Shown: in pieces, positions 19,176-31,400 of the stretch | Position numbering within the stretch: position 1 is the first letter of the stretch | How the letters are laid out: each line of letters begins with the position of its first letter | From: Anas platyrhynchos | Taxonomy: Eukaryota; Chordata; Aves; Anseriformes; Anatidae | DNA length: 64,000 nucleotides | Assembly: GCF_047663525.1 (NCBI RefSeq) | Contig: NC_092590.1 | Span: 5,290,001 to 5,354,000 of the forward strand | Direction: 5' to 3' | Made by a program: the position numbers and the translations under genes | Notes under the pieces: generated by a model | Told to the model about the DNA's origin: nothing | The model's database searches: none | Seen by the model: the letters and a program-made list of their open reading frames with translations, nothing else

Positions 19176-21078
19176 TATAAGGATGTAGCGAGGCTGTGCA
19201 GGGACAAAATTAGGAAGGCCAAAGCTCATCTGGAGCTCAATCTGGCTACTGCCGTTAAAGATAACAAAAAACGTTTTTATAAATACATCAACACAAAAAA
19301 GGAGGGCTAAGGAGAATCTCCATCCTTTACTGGATGCGGGGGGAAACTTAGTTACAAGAGATGAGGAAAAGGCGGAGGTGCTTAATGCCTTCTTCACCTC
19401 AGTCTTTAGCGGCAATACCAGTTGTTCTCTGGATACCCAGTACCCTGAGCTGGTGGAAGGGGATGGGGAGCAGAATGTGGCCTTCACTATCCATGAGGAA
19501 ATGGTTGGTGACCTGCTACGGCACTTGGATGTGCCCAAGTCAATGGGGCCGGATGGGATCCACCCAAGGGTACTGAGAGAGTTGGCAGAGGAGCTGGCCA
19601 AGCCCCTATCCATCATTTATCAGCAGTCCTGGCTATCGGGGGAGGTCCCAATTGACTGGCAGCTAGCAAACGTGACGCCCATCTACAAGAAGGGCCGGAG
19701 GGCAGACCCAGGAAACTATAGGCCTGTCAGTTTGACCTCAGTGCCAGGGAAGCTCATGGAGCAGATTATCTTGATTATCATTATCAGATTATCATTACGT
19801 GGCACTTGCAGGGCAACCAGTTGATCAGGCCCAGTCAGCATGGGTTTATGAAAGGCAGGTCCTGCTTAATGAACCCAATCTCCTTCTACGACAAAGTGAT
19901 GCGCTGGGTGGAAGAGGGAAAGGCTGTGGATATGGTCTACCTTGACGTCAGCAAGGCTTTTGACACCGTTTCCCACAGCATTCTCCTCAAGAAACTGGCT
20001 GCTCTTGGCTTGGACTGGCGCACGCTTCGTTGGGTTAGAAACTGGCTGGATAGCCGGGCTCAAAGAGTCGTGGTGAATGGAGTCAAATCCAGTTGGATGC
20101 CAGTTACTAGTGGCATTTCCCAGGGCTCGGTGCTGGGGCCGGTCCTCTTTAATATCTTCATCGATGATCTGGATGATGGTATTGAGTGCACCCTCAGTAT
20201 GTTTGCAGATGACACCAAGTTAGGTGCGTGTGTCGATCTGCTTGAGGGTAGGAAGTCTCTGCAGGAGGATCTGGATAGGCTGCACCGATGGGCTGAGGTC
20301 AACTGCATGAAGTTCGATAACGCCAAGTGCCGGGTCCTGCACCTGGGGTGCAATAACCCCAAGCAGAACTACAGGCTGGGAGATGGGTGGTTGGAAAGCT
20401 GCCTGGCAGAGAAGGACCTGGGAGTGATGGTGGACAGTCGGCTGAATATGAACCAGCAATGTGCTCAGGTGGCCAAGAAGGCCAACAGCATCCTGGCTTG
20501 TATAAGAAGCAGTGTGACCAGCGGGGCTAGGGAAGTGATCGTCCCCCTGGACTCGGCTCTGGTGAGGCCACTCCTCGAGTACTGTGTTCAGTTTTGGGCC
20601 CCTCGCTACAAGAAGGACATCGAGGTGCTTGAGCGGGTCCAGAGAAGGGTGACAAAGCTGGTGAGGGGCCTGGAGAACAAGTCCTACGAGGAGTGGCTGG
20701 GCTTGTTCAGCCTGGAGAAGAGGAAGCTCAGGGGCGACGTTATTGCTCTCTACAGGTACCTTAAAGGAGGCTGTAGCAAGGTGGGGGTTGGTCTGTTCTC
20801 CCACATGCCTGGTGACAGGACAAAGGGGAATGGGCTTAAGTTGCGCCAGGGGAGTTTTAGGTTGGATGTTAGGAAGAACTTCTTTACCAAAAGGGTTGTT
20901 AGGCATTGGAACGGGCTGCCCAGGGAAGTGGTGGAGTCACCATCCCTGGAAGTGTTTAAAAGACGTTTAGGTGTAGAGTTTAGGGATATGGTTTAGTGGA
21001 GGACTGTTAGTGTTAGGTCAGAGGTTGGACTCGATGATCTTGAGGTCTCTTCCAACCTAGAAATTCTGTGATTCTGTG
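19176..21078 (+). mobile_element. CR1 LINE, about 1.9 kb, 5'-truncated, with RT domain
   Basis: ORF2 C-terminal half with reverse-transcriptase motifs: [40 protein letters not shown] and the catalytic FADD. The last reading frame (19806-20996, 396 codons from its first ATG) is intact to the stop. The frame shifts between 19310 and 19378 and again near 19770-19806, where GATTATC-type microrepeats lie, so it is not autonomous. The 3'UTR and octamer tail are intact. Confidence 0.96.
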
Positions 21079-21370
21079 TCTCCAGGTGATCACTATACCT
21101 CCAGCCCCTGCTGACCAGCTGCCACGTTCACCTCCCTGAATGTTTAGATGGATATTTGCAGATAATCCAAAACAGAGATTGAAAAAGATTTTCATTGTTT
21201 AGGTAAGGCCTACTTTCATCCCAGTATCTAAGATAGCACAGAAGTTTTCACTGGACTGATCAACTCTGAAACAGACAGCACGCATAGCCAGAAACACTTT
21301 TTTCCTTACTTGCTTTTCTTTCAGGACATTTTTGCCCCAAACAGACGTTCATTCAGACCACTACAGATAA

Positions 21371-21660
21371 TCACAAAATCACAGAATTTAAGGGGTTGGA
21401 AGGGACAGAGATCATAGGGTCTAACCCCTCTGCCAAAGCAGGTTCCTTAGAGCAGGCTGCCCAGGTAGGCATCCAGAAGAGCCTTGAATATCTCCAGAGA
21501 AGGAGACTCCACAACCTCCCTGGGCAGCCTGCCCCAGTGCTCCGTCACCCTCACCATGAAGTTCTTTCGTATGTTGGTGCGGAACTTCCTGTGCTCTATC
21601 TTGTGGCCATTACCCCTTGTCCTGTCCCCGCAAACCACTGAAAAGAGCTTGGCCAAAGAT
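21371..21660 (-). mobile_element. CR1 LINE 3' end
   Basis: Begins on the plus strand with the complement of the CR1 tail (TCACAAAATCACAGAATTTA). The minus strand encodes [20 protein letters not shown], the conserved ORF2 C-terminus. Divergent from the 19.2-kb copy. Confidence 0.92.
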
Positions 21661-22585
21661 ATTTGGTTATCATTATATCTTTGATATCACCTGATATAGT
21701 AGCCAGGGCATATAATAGAATAGCTCTGTACAGTATTGCAAAATTTGACAATAATCAGACACACCCATGGAAACCCAAGTGTCTACAAGCAAACATTTTG
21801 CTCACTCAAAAAGTCCAGGCCCCAACATTTTAATTTTTATTTTTCCTGAGCTCCAACTTTTCCTCAACTTTATTCTTTCTTTGTAAACAGATTCAATTTA
21901 TGTTGTCTTACCATTGTCAGTGCTGTTGTAGCCCTATTAGTTTATCAGTTTGCCCACTCCATCAAAGAAAGTAAATGAAAATCTTGTAATTAAATGGCTT
22001 CAGTATCCGGATTCTATTTCTTTTCCAACTAGTTTTGGACAACGAGACCTCACACCTGTGCATGAGAGCTGTCATGATATGATCTAATAAATCATTGTGG
22101 GTTTTTTTGTTTGTTTTTTTTTTAATATTTTAAGGACCAAGATAATCATTCAATCAATTAAGCATTTTAAAAAAAAAAAAAGTACACACATACAAATTTT
22201 AATTTTTACTTGGTACCTCTACAACTTAAGCCATTCATACACAGTTGTGTTCAAAATTTCTTCATACCCATGAGTTAAAGAACAGGTTTCAATATATCAA
22301 CATTTTGTTTGTTTGTTTTTAAGATTACAACTAGTAACGGTCATTTTTTACTATATTAAAAGGTAGCATTGTAAAGCATAATTGCACTGATGTTTTAATC
22401 ACTGTATCAATACATGACAACACCAAATTTTGGCTCAGGTTAAAAAGACAAAGAGAGAATGGATTGTCATTGTAATTTGCTTTTACAAATTGCTTTAATA
22501 TCCTCTTAAACTAAATGAATGCTATAATTTTCCGTGTATTCCTCTTTAAAGCCCTGGATATGCTCATAACATCCTGAATGGTGTA
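21661..22585. other. AT-rich DNA between CR1 copies
   Basis: Several A and T homopolymers (about 22116-22125 and 22170-22181). No gene seen. Confidence 0.5.
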
Positions 22586-22776
22586 TCATAGAATCATAGA
22601 ATATCCCGAGTTGGAAGGGACCCATAAGGATCAGCATGTCCAACTCCTGGCACCGCATAGGTCTGCCCAAAAGTTTAGACTATGTGACTGAGTGCGCAGT
22701 CCAATCACTTCTTAAATTCAGACAGGCTTGGTGCAGTGACTACTTCACTGGGGAGCCTGTTCCAGCGTGCAACCAA
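22586..22776 (-). mobile_element. CR1 LINE 3' end
   Basis: Starts TCATAGAATCATAGAATATC (complement of the octamer tail) and continues with the same sequence as 26692 onward, including CAGACAGGCTTGGTGCAGTG. Truncated after about 190 bp. Confidence 0.93.
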
Positions 22777-25700
22777 TAAGCACACTGTAAACCTATAAGC
22801 CTATAAGCATCTGTAGCATGTGATCTACAGAATCAGAAAATGGATGAATACGAGTCACATTATACTTTAAGTGAAAGCTGGAAATTTCTATTCTAAAACT
22901 ATTGCTTCACGATGCTATAAATCATAGCATTTCAATAACCCAATAACCGTGTAACTGGATCTCAGAAGCTAACACAATTGAGGCATGGCCTACTGAAAAT
23001 ATCAAACAGGTAACAAAAAGGCACAATGGTCTTATTTTTGACTGAAAATTTTTCTGATGAGTGAGAAAGGAAAACTCCAGGAAAATATCTTGGTCTTGAC
23101 ATAGGTTGTAACTACCTGGATTTTCCATATTCGTACAACATGGCATCTAATAACAAGGGAGAAACCTCAGTGGGCTCTTATTTTTTCTGACGTACAAAGT
23201 TTGTACTTTAGATGTGTTGTTCAAAGCTGTAGTGTTTTTCTGAGAAGTACCATTGTCTGCAATTTTAACCTACTTTGAGCCAGTGCTCTTACCTTTGGTT
23301 CAGCAGCAACTGAAACATTCGCAGTATATCAGACTTCCACAGTATTTGGAGGACTGCTGTTTCTGTTCAGATTGGCAGCTTAACCCATACTGTTTTCCAC
23401 AAACTGCAATATGTGGATTTGCACCACATTTCTCACAGCATTTGAAGAGTGATCAGGGTTCCCAGGTATTCGAAATAAATTAATCAAAAGATATCGGCTA
23501 GTAAATTAGTAGTAAAACTCAATTTAAGTGGGCTCTGTTTCAGTTCATCTACTGGGGCTGTCACCTATGGACAGCACAGCAGATTTTAAACAATTTCATT
23601 ATTTAAAAGCTGATCTCTCTCTTTTGTTGGGGAACTGAAGCAAGTATACTGTGGAGCGATCTAAAATTGCCTTAGTATTCAGCTCCAGCTGAAGGTGAAA
23701 TTTATGTGGGTGAAGTTGAAAAAATTTTTGTCCATGTATTTGGTATGGAAGTCTCAAGCATTAGTCCAGCCCTTGAGACAACCAATGAAATATGGGATGT
23801 TATGGAGACATATTTATGGCATTTGGCTTATGGAGAAAGTCTGCTGCATTTTGGATACTCACAAAGTGTTTTCTTTTGAGTAATGAGGAACTCTAGGATG
23901 ATTTCTATGAGTCCTAATAGATTTTCTGTGAAAGTAGTGTGGATGTGACAGATCTGCCATCATCAGTCTCAGAGACAAGGTAAAGGTTCCTAAAGTGATG
24001 GATGATAAATTAGGTTGTTCTGCATTTCTTTGATCCTTTTAACAAGGAGTTTGATGCTGCAGTTGAGGCATTTTTAAGACCATATGGAATCACTCAATTT
24101 ACACCTGCCACAAACCTTGACACCTAAACTGTTTTCCCTAAGAAGCAAACATTTGTACAGGACTGAAATTCTATCTTTCTTTTGAAATTAATGAAAATAG
24201 AATGGCAGAAAAATACTTTAAAAGGCTATGCTCAATTGTTTACTATTGGCTTGTGAAGGAGTAAAAGAAAATTATCAAATATAACATTCAAGATTAGTAC
24301 CCAAAACAAACAAACAAACAAAAAAAAACACACCACAGTATACATAAACATTCTCCATTCCTTTTCTTGCTGCAGTTCCAAGCTTAATATTGCATGGATA
24401 ATTATAGAAACAGACTGGGTTTCTTTCAGTAACACAGTCCATATGCTTATTATGCTTATATAGGAGGCCACAATATAATCTTCTGCTACAAAACTCTGGC
24501 TATTGGTTTTGAAAAATATAAAATATTCAGTTTACACTGCACACAGAATTATGCATTAAAACACAGTATAGCCTAACAAATAAATCAGATTCAGTTCAAG
24601 TAAAATTTAAAACAGGATCTACATTTATTATCAAATACTGTAAAGGACTTGTGTAACTTAGACCTTTTCAAGCTAAAAAATCACATTATGTTCCTAAATA
24701 GTAAAACAATTTTAACATTGAGTGGTGTTTTGTGTTTTATACATCCGTTTATTCTCCATGTGCAAACATACTTTTTTATTATGGTCACTTTTACAACCTT
24801 TACATCCATACTTGCAAGTCAAACCTTTGTAATTTGCAAAGGGTCAAATCTTCATTTTGCAACCTGACAGCAGGAAGGACATGTGCATACGGCAAAGCAT
24901 CTCTCATATGAGAGCTTGTGAAGGCAGATGCCAAGTATCACTCCAGGATGAAGAGAAAACACACCAGTTTAGAATGAATATTATGGTACTTTTCCCTTAA
25001 TCTTATGAAGTGCAACTTTAAGATATACAAATATTGTCATTTCTTCTTCCAAGACACATTTCTGTTTCTTAATATAAGTATTTATATCCTCAACCTTTAA
25101 TAAAATCATATGCTCTGTTTTCCAGACTTCATATGGTAATACATTCTAGAGAATTTTTGCATACATAAAATGAATAAAAGATGTGAAGGCAAATTAATGT
25201 CATATCTCACCAAAACAACGAAAAACAAAACTATAAAGTGAACAGTGGGAACTCTGCTGTAAATGGGTAAGGATAAATCACTTTCCCAAAAAAAAAAAAA
25301 AAAAAAAAAAAAGGAAAATAAAAAGAAAAAACATGTAAATTGCTAAGATAACATTTCCTGGAGATCTTAGCAGAAGAATTATTAAAATACCAAATTAATT
25401 TTCCTGACACCTTCACCTTCAAATATCATTACGTTTCTTTAACCCTTCCACTTCCTTAATAGCTTGTTTCTGATGCATATCGCTTTTTGTGTCAGTGCAG
25501 CAGAAAGGTGTCGATGCCTCTAGTGACCACTGACAAATTTACTATTCTTCAACAAATCTCAAAGGACGACAGAAGACAAAAATATAGAATTATATATTCA
25601 CCTATTCTTTTTTCCAGGTCAGAATACAGAGAGATAAGCCTGTATTTTTAGCCTCAGCAGTATCATTGTCTTTTCTTGTCTCTCCATCTCGATGCCACAA

Positions 25701-26691
25701 AAACTCAAGGAATGTTTCAGAATGAGCCAAGACAGCTAATATTAAAAAGATTTTTCATTCATGACTATTTTACCTGTTCTATTGAAACAAGGATTACTCA
25801 GGAAGATGTTGGGTAATGATCAGGAGTCTAGATATAACAAAATACGATACTTATTTGAAAACAAAAGGCACATGGAAAAATCTATTACAAGTTTACTTAC
25901 AGAAGCCTTAACCCTGAAAATATTTCACCAGGTCTTAGTGCATCTATGTTCATGGCACATCTAGTCCATTCACTGAATGCAAAATCCTCCCAAACCCAAA
26001 CGTTCATCCCAGTCATGGTGAAAGTTTCCATGTTGGCTAGTTCACTGAATAACCATGTATAGTCCAGTATCTTGGAAGCAGCAGAGCTGTGTGAGGGAGG
26101 AACCATGCTTTAGGCATTCGGCCTTGCTGCCCATCACCCTCATCCATCTTTGCATGGCTGTGCACTGCCGATTTAGGACTTACAAAACTTGCAAATCCAT
26201 CTAAGAAGGATTAGTCAAAGTATTTAAAATATAGATTATGTTTAACTGGTTGTAAAGAAGACAGTCTTAAATGCTGAGACAATAATCTTTTCAGTTGATG
26301 GAACATTTTCAGTTAACTGGATATGCATTGAACATATTTTTAATTATTATTTTTAACTGAGTTAGGATTTTCATATATCAAAATTTACTTTTAAGCCTTT
26401 TTATTCAATTTTTCTCAGACGTGTTTTGGTAGTGTCGCATACTAAATATTCTAACTCTCAAGTTGGAACAAGCACCCTGGTTCATTACAGAGACTCTGGT
26501 ACAGATGCCAAAGGATCAAGCATCCAACTTTATAGAATTAAATGCTAAATCATTCAATCATTTGCTTTTGGATACATCAGTCTATCAAATAGACTTCCCA
26601 GCAAATCTGCACCTATCTATGCATTCTTTGTCTGACTATAAATAAAAAGTAACAGGAAATTGCTGTATTCTACGGTCAGGCTCAAAAACTA
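22777..26691. other. AT-rich DNA, one possible decayed coding segment
   Basis: Contains a (CAAA)n/A tract at 24306-24330 and a 25-base A run at 25288-25312. The only coding-like signal is at 23676-24126. No other gene, repeat family or RNA is supported. Confidence 0.45.
23676..24126 (+). pseudogene. Possible decayed protein-coding sequence, family unknown
   Basis: A 67-codon frame without start codon (23676-23879) reads protein-like, including EIYVGEVEKIFVHVFGMEVS and TNEIWDVMETYLWHLAYGES. After a stop and frame changes, a second stretch ends EFDAAVEAFLRPYGITQF before a stop near 24124. I do not recognise the family. Unrelated chance frames in AT-rich DNA are a real alternative. Confidence 0.25.
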
Positions 26692-27190
26692 GAATCATAG
26701 AATATCCCGAGTTGGAAGGGACCCATAAGGACCATCAAGTCCAATTCCTGGCACTGCACAGGTCTACCCAAAGGTTTAGACCATGCGACTAAGTGCACAG
26801 TCCAATCGCTTCTTAAATTCAGACAGGCTTGGTGCAGTGACTACTTCACTGGGGAGCCTGTTCCAGTGTGCAACTACCCTCTCGGTGAAGAACCTCTTCC
26901 TGATGTCCAGCCTAAACTTCCCCTGCCTTAGCTTAACACTGTTTCCGCGGGTTCTATCACTGGTGATTATGGAGAACAGGTCAGCTCCTGCCCCTCCACT
27001 CCCCCTCACGAGGAAGTTGTAGACCCCGATGAGGTCTCCCCTCAGCCTCTTCTTCTCCAGGCTGAACAGGCCCAGTGACTGCAACTCCTCATATGTCTTT
27101 CCCTCTAGGCCCTTCACCATCTTTGTTGCCCTCCTCTGGACACTCTCCAAAATTTTTACATCCTTCTTGTACTGTTTTGTACTGCAAAGC
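26692..27190 (-). mobile_element. CR1 LINE, about 0.5 kb 3' fragment
   Basis: The minus strand encodes 138 residues of ORF2 C-terminus (27192-26776), with [32 protein letters not shown] and [19 protein letters not shown]. The plus-strand start is the complement of the octamer tail. Same subfamily as 22586-22776 and 1-168. Confidence 0.95.
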
Positions 27191-27296
27191 AATTAAAACC
27201 GTTCATATCCACCTAAGAAATTCTTTGTCAGCTTTCTAAATGTCAGCTGGAGGCTGTTAATAGATACAGGAAATGGAAACAGTCCACAAATTATAA

Positions 27297-27356
27297 CATA
27301 TATATATATACACATACATATACATATAATATATATATATATATATATTATAATTT
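27297..27356 (+). repeat. (TA)n-rich microsatellite
   Basis: Alternating AT interspersed with CATA units. Confidence 0.9.
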
Positions 27357-28070
27357 AATTTGGTAATAAAGCTTTATTACCAACTGAGGTAAAATCATGA
27401 ACATTTTGTGAAGGCAATAACATTACATTTCGTCTTAACCTCTTAATTTTGTCACAAAAATATACCTTTAATCTTTGTGGACTGATTCATTTTAAATATT
27501 CAGTAACCAAAACCCCAAAGATATGCTGATAACATAGGGACTATTATGAGTATGCACTTTGGGACCTAAACACAGAGATCTGGGCAAGCTCATAAGATAT
27601 CCAAAGAAGCTGGATGATCTGAATGACAACATTCTTCTGGATAGCTTTGCAAACAACTAAATTTTTCAAGAGCATATTCATTTAAATTCAGATTTGGTTT
27701 TCAATAAATTATTTCCTCTGCAAAACAGATCAAAAATCTTCATCCTATTTGTGTTTTCCATGTTCCTTGGGCTTTAGAAAGATATAAGCCTAAAATTTAA
27801 ATCCTCAGATCTTGAATGCCTCTCTTGAGCCAACAGGAAGTACTGTTTATGCTCATGGTCTTTCCAAGCTAAAACTGAAAATTTAGGAAATGTTTAAACT
27901 GGGCATAGGAACAAAATGTTAGGTTTTTAATTTTGTCAAATTTTAATTTTTAATTTTAATTTTAATTTAACATTATATAATTTTATTTTTGCTTGCTTGC
28001 TTGTTTTCTTTTGGCTTTAACAGGCTGATGGATTTTCTGATCATTTATATTCATTAAATAATTAGATGTG

Positions 28071-28166
28071 AATGTATTATCTATACTAAATATATTGTTT
28101 ATGTATATTATATATATTATTTATAATATATTATATATATGTATATTTATATGTATATATATTAAA
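28071..28166 (+). repeat. TA-rich simple repeat
   Basis: Imperfect TATA/TATT/GTATA array about 95 bp long. Confidence 0.85.
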
Positions 28167-28407
28167 TAAGTGGCTCTATCTCTGAGTTATTTCAGTGAGG
28201 TCACATTACTGATATTATGATTTCCTCTCTTTGTATGTTACAGACACACAAGCGACTGGGTTTTCAGTAAGATGCTACACTTTAATCTGAATTTAAATGG
28301 AGCCTGAGTTGTGAAGACAAAATATTTCACCTAGAAACCTGCTACTAATTAGAAACAATTTTATCTTGGAAGAAAGAAAAATGAGAATGGTCTGGATAAA
28401 AGCTGAA

Positions 28408-28438
28408 AGGTTTTTTTGTTTTGTTTTGTTTTGTTTTT
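28408..28438 (+). repeat. (TTTTG)n microsatellite
   Basis: Four to five TTTTG units following a T run. Confidence 0.85.
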
Positions 28439-31400
28439 CTCTATATTAGATTTAAAACATATTGGAAAAATGCACTGGAAAAAACTGCACTGTTGATGTC
28501 CTTATGCATCTACATTCCATTAGAAGAGTGTAACATATGGAAATCTGAAAAATCACAGCAATTTTTTGAAACTTTTTTTGAAAGAAAAGCAGTGCAGAAA
28601 GAAAAGAAGAACAAGAGGAGATTACTATTTCTTCATAAACGTTTGGAGATACGTCCTGGCTGGGTCATTGATCATTTGACTAATAGTCTTGTGGTGTGGT
28701 GTATTGTTAATGAAATGCTAATAGTTTGCTGCTTTGCCCTGTGGATATCCGTGCACTGGGAATAATATAATATTGATCTGAGGAGGTAGTAACGCAATTG
28801 GCTACACAGATTTCCTCTGAAAATAATTTCTGGGAAGTCCAGCAATTATAAGCAGTTCTTGTACAGTTATAATAATTACTTAGGGCTCCTTTTAGCCCTT
28901 GGACATTTGTTAACATTTCGCATCCCTAATTGTAACAGGAACAGTTTTAATTACTATAGCAAAAATGTCTTCGGCAAATCTTTGTTCCCCTAACTGAATT
29001 ACTAGCCTTGCAGATATGCAAAAAGATGGAAAATCTAAGTTGCTAGGTAGAGTCTTATCTATAGATTTAGCAAGAGGAGCGTCATCATAGATCCTCTTAA
29101 ACAACAGTACCTTACATTCTCTGAGGACATGGAAGTTATTTCTCTACATATACCCTCTCAACCTTGGCAATGCCGTGATCTTTGTTACCTGCCACATACT
29201 GCTTTCCTAATGAGACACTCAGATTCGGCACATCCCATCCTATATCACTTCTAGGACTGATTTGAATGTATTTATTCAGAGACTGCATTCTCACAGAACA
29301 CACCACCAGCTAGCCAATAATCTAGGATAACTTGCCTAGAATGTAGGAGACATGGCTTGGGTCTTATCACCAACTTTGGACTTGAAATCTGTCATTTCTT
29401 GAGGAAGTACTCTAATCAGTCTGAAGATGATTACTCCAATATGGACAGAACATGCCAACGTTCTTTGTTAATGACAGGAATTGTGAATTTAAATCCCCTG
29501 TAGACAAAAACTGGTATCAAGAGAAATTAAATTGTTTTCAATTTCCACATTGGAACAGAAAATGCAGAACCATCTTTCCTACCAGTGTTTTAGTTCTCCC
29601 CTTTGCTATTCAGCTTTCTTGAAGGTAACATTAACATGATTGCTTATAACTAACTAACCAAATGTGAGAAACTCAGGGTCACTGGAGCAGGGAATCAAGA
29701 CTATTAAAACAGGTCATATTACAAACATTATATGAAACAACTGAAAATCAGTGTCACAAATCTGGGATTTACTGGGGGAGAGGACAGGGCTAATTTTCAT
29801 AAAAACAGTCTTACATGAGTAAGAATGCTCAGTAACATTTCCCACCCAAGACTGTACAAGTGCTACTGACCTCTTTCCAGGTAATGAGAGCTGTTCCAAA
29901 AGCAGTGCTCTGCCTTAATGTAATATCTTCTCAGAACTGCATCTTTCTGCACAGTTTCTCGGATACCCAGTATTACTTGGCTGTGACAAGGTTGACTTAA
30001 TAAAATGCTATTGTTATTCAAATGACTCCCCTTTCTGTTCCATGCAAGTGCACACTAAAGAGATCTTCTAGCATTGTGCTATCAAATTGGAAGTTTACAT
30101 GGGTGAGAAGACTCAGTTTGTGTCCATGTCAGTTGATATTTGTCACCCATTTCCATTCTGCATGTCGATCATTCCATTTTCACCACTGAGCTAAAGAGAT
30201 GTGAAGCCAGCAGGTTTTGAGAATGAATTGCAGTGCTGCCTTATTTTTTTTTCTTTTGTCCTTCAACCTCAGCTTTTGAGTAATCAGAAAGCCTTTGAAT
30301 CTGAAGACCCATTTCAGAAGCAATATAAAATTTTATGTAACAATGTTCTGTGAAATCAGACATGGAAGATGCCATTGAATAACCGAGATGATGGCTGATC
30401 TAATCCAAAGTGTTCAATGCTAGCTGCCTTTACTATGTCTGACCTGTGGTTCTTCTTTACATCATCTCATTCTTCCTGTGTGTTAGGTGGGAAAACAACT
30501 TAGAAAGGAAATGTGTTTGCTAAATATAGCCATAAATAAGCTTTAGATCAAAGAGGAAATTCACTTTTAAAAATACATTAACATAAACTATTAATGATCT
30601 TAGAGGAGGAGAGCTCACAAAAACAAGATTAAGAACTCTTTTGACTCTTTACATCCATGAACAGATAACTGAAATACAAGATAATATTTTCACTGAATTG
30701 CCTCTGCAATTTAGAAAATTGAAAACTCAGACATTATCATTGTCATACTGAAAGGAAAAGGATATTCACTTTTGAATAGGTTTCCTTAAGCTTGCTGTAA
30801 ACATATACTTAGGATCTTCTTGTGCTCTGGACTTCAGCTTCACATATTTTCCTAAATATTGTATCAATGACATACAAAATACATCTGTTTGTTTTAACAC
30901 AAAGACTTAGGGATGCAACCTTCTTATCTCAATATATTTTATGATCTTTGCTGTTTTGCCAGTAAATAACTGTTAGGCTAAAACTCCTTAGCAGAATGTG
31001 TCTGACTTGTAACATGAATTTTACAGAGAAATATGCTAGGGAAATCAGGAAGAATTAAAATGGTTATCAGTCTTAGACATGTCTCCTCAAACTACATCAC
31101 ACCCATCTTGTCAGTATTTCTGGCTCTGATTTAGGGAAGAACTTCTGCATGTACATAACTCGAAACACTATAGCAGTGCTATTGAAACCAATGGAATTAT
31201 TTCTGCATTTAAAGCTAAGAAAATGCTGAAGTGTGTGAGGCAAGAAATATTAATACCTACCGTGTGATTTAGTTTATTTTATATATAAAAATAAGGAGAA
31301 ATATAGCACAATTACTATCTTGGTAGAAAAGAAAGGACTCCTTTCCCTTATCATTTCTGTATAAAAATCTAAGCTGCCTAGTCATCTTCTATTTTCTGCA

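Noticed and set aside
19806..20996. 396-codon frame as a host gene
   Set aside because: It carries CR1 reverse-transcriptase motifs ([18 protein letters not shown]) and the CR1 3'UTR, so it is a LINE remnant.
27297..27356. TA array as a replication origin or CRISPR-like array
   Set aside because: A plain microsatellite; no spaced repeats or associated genes, and the genome is that of a vertebrate.
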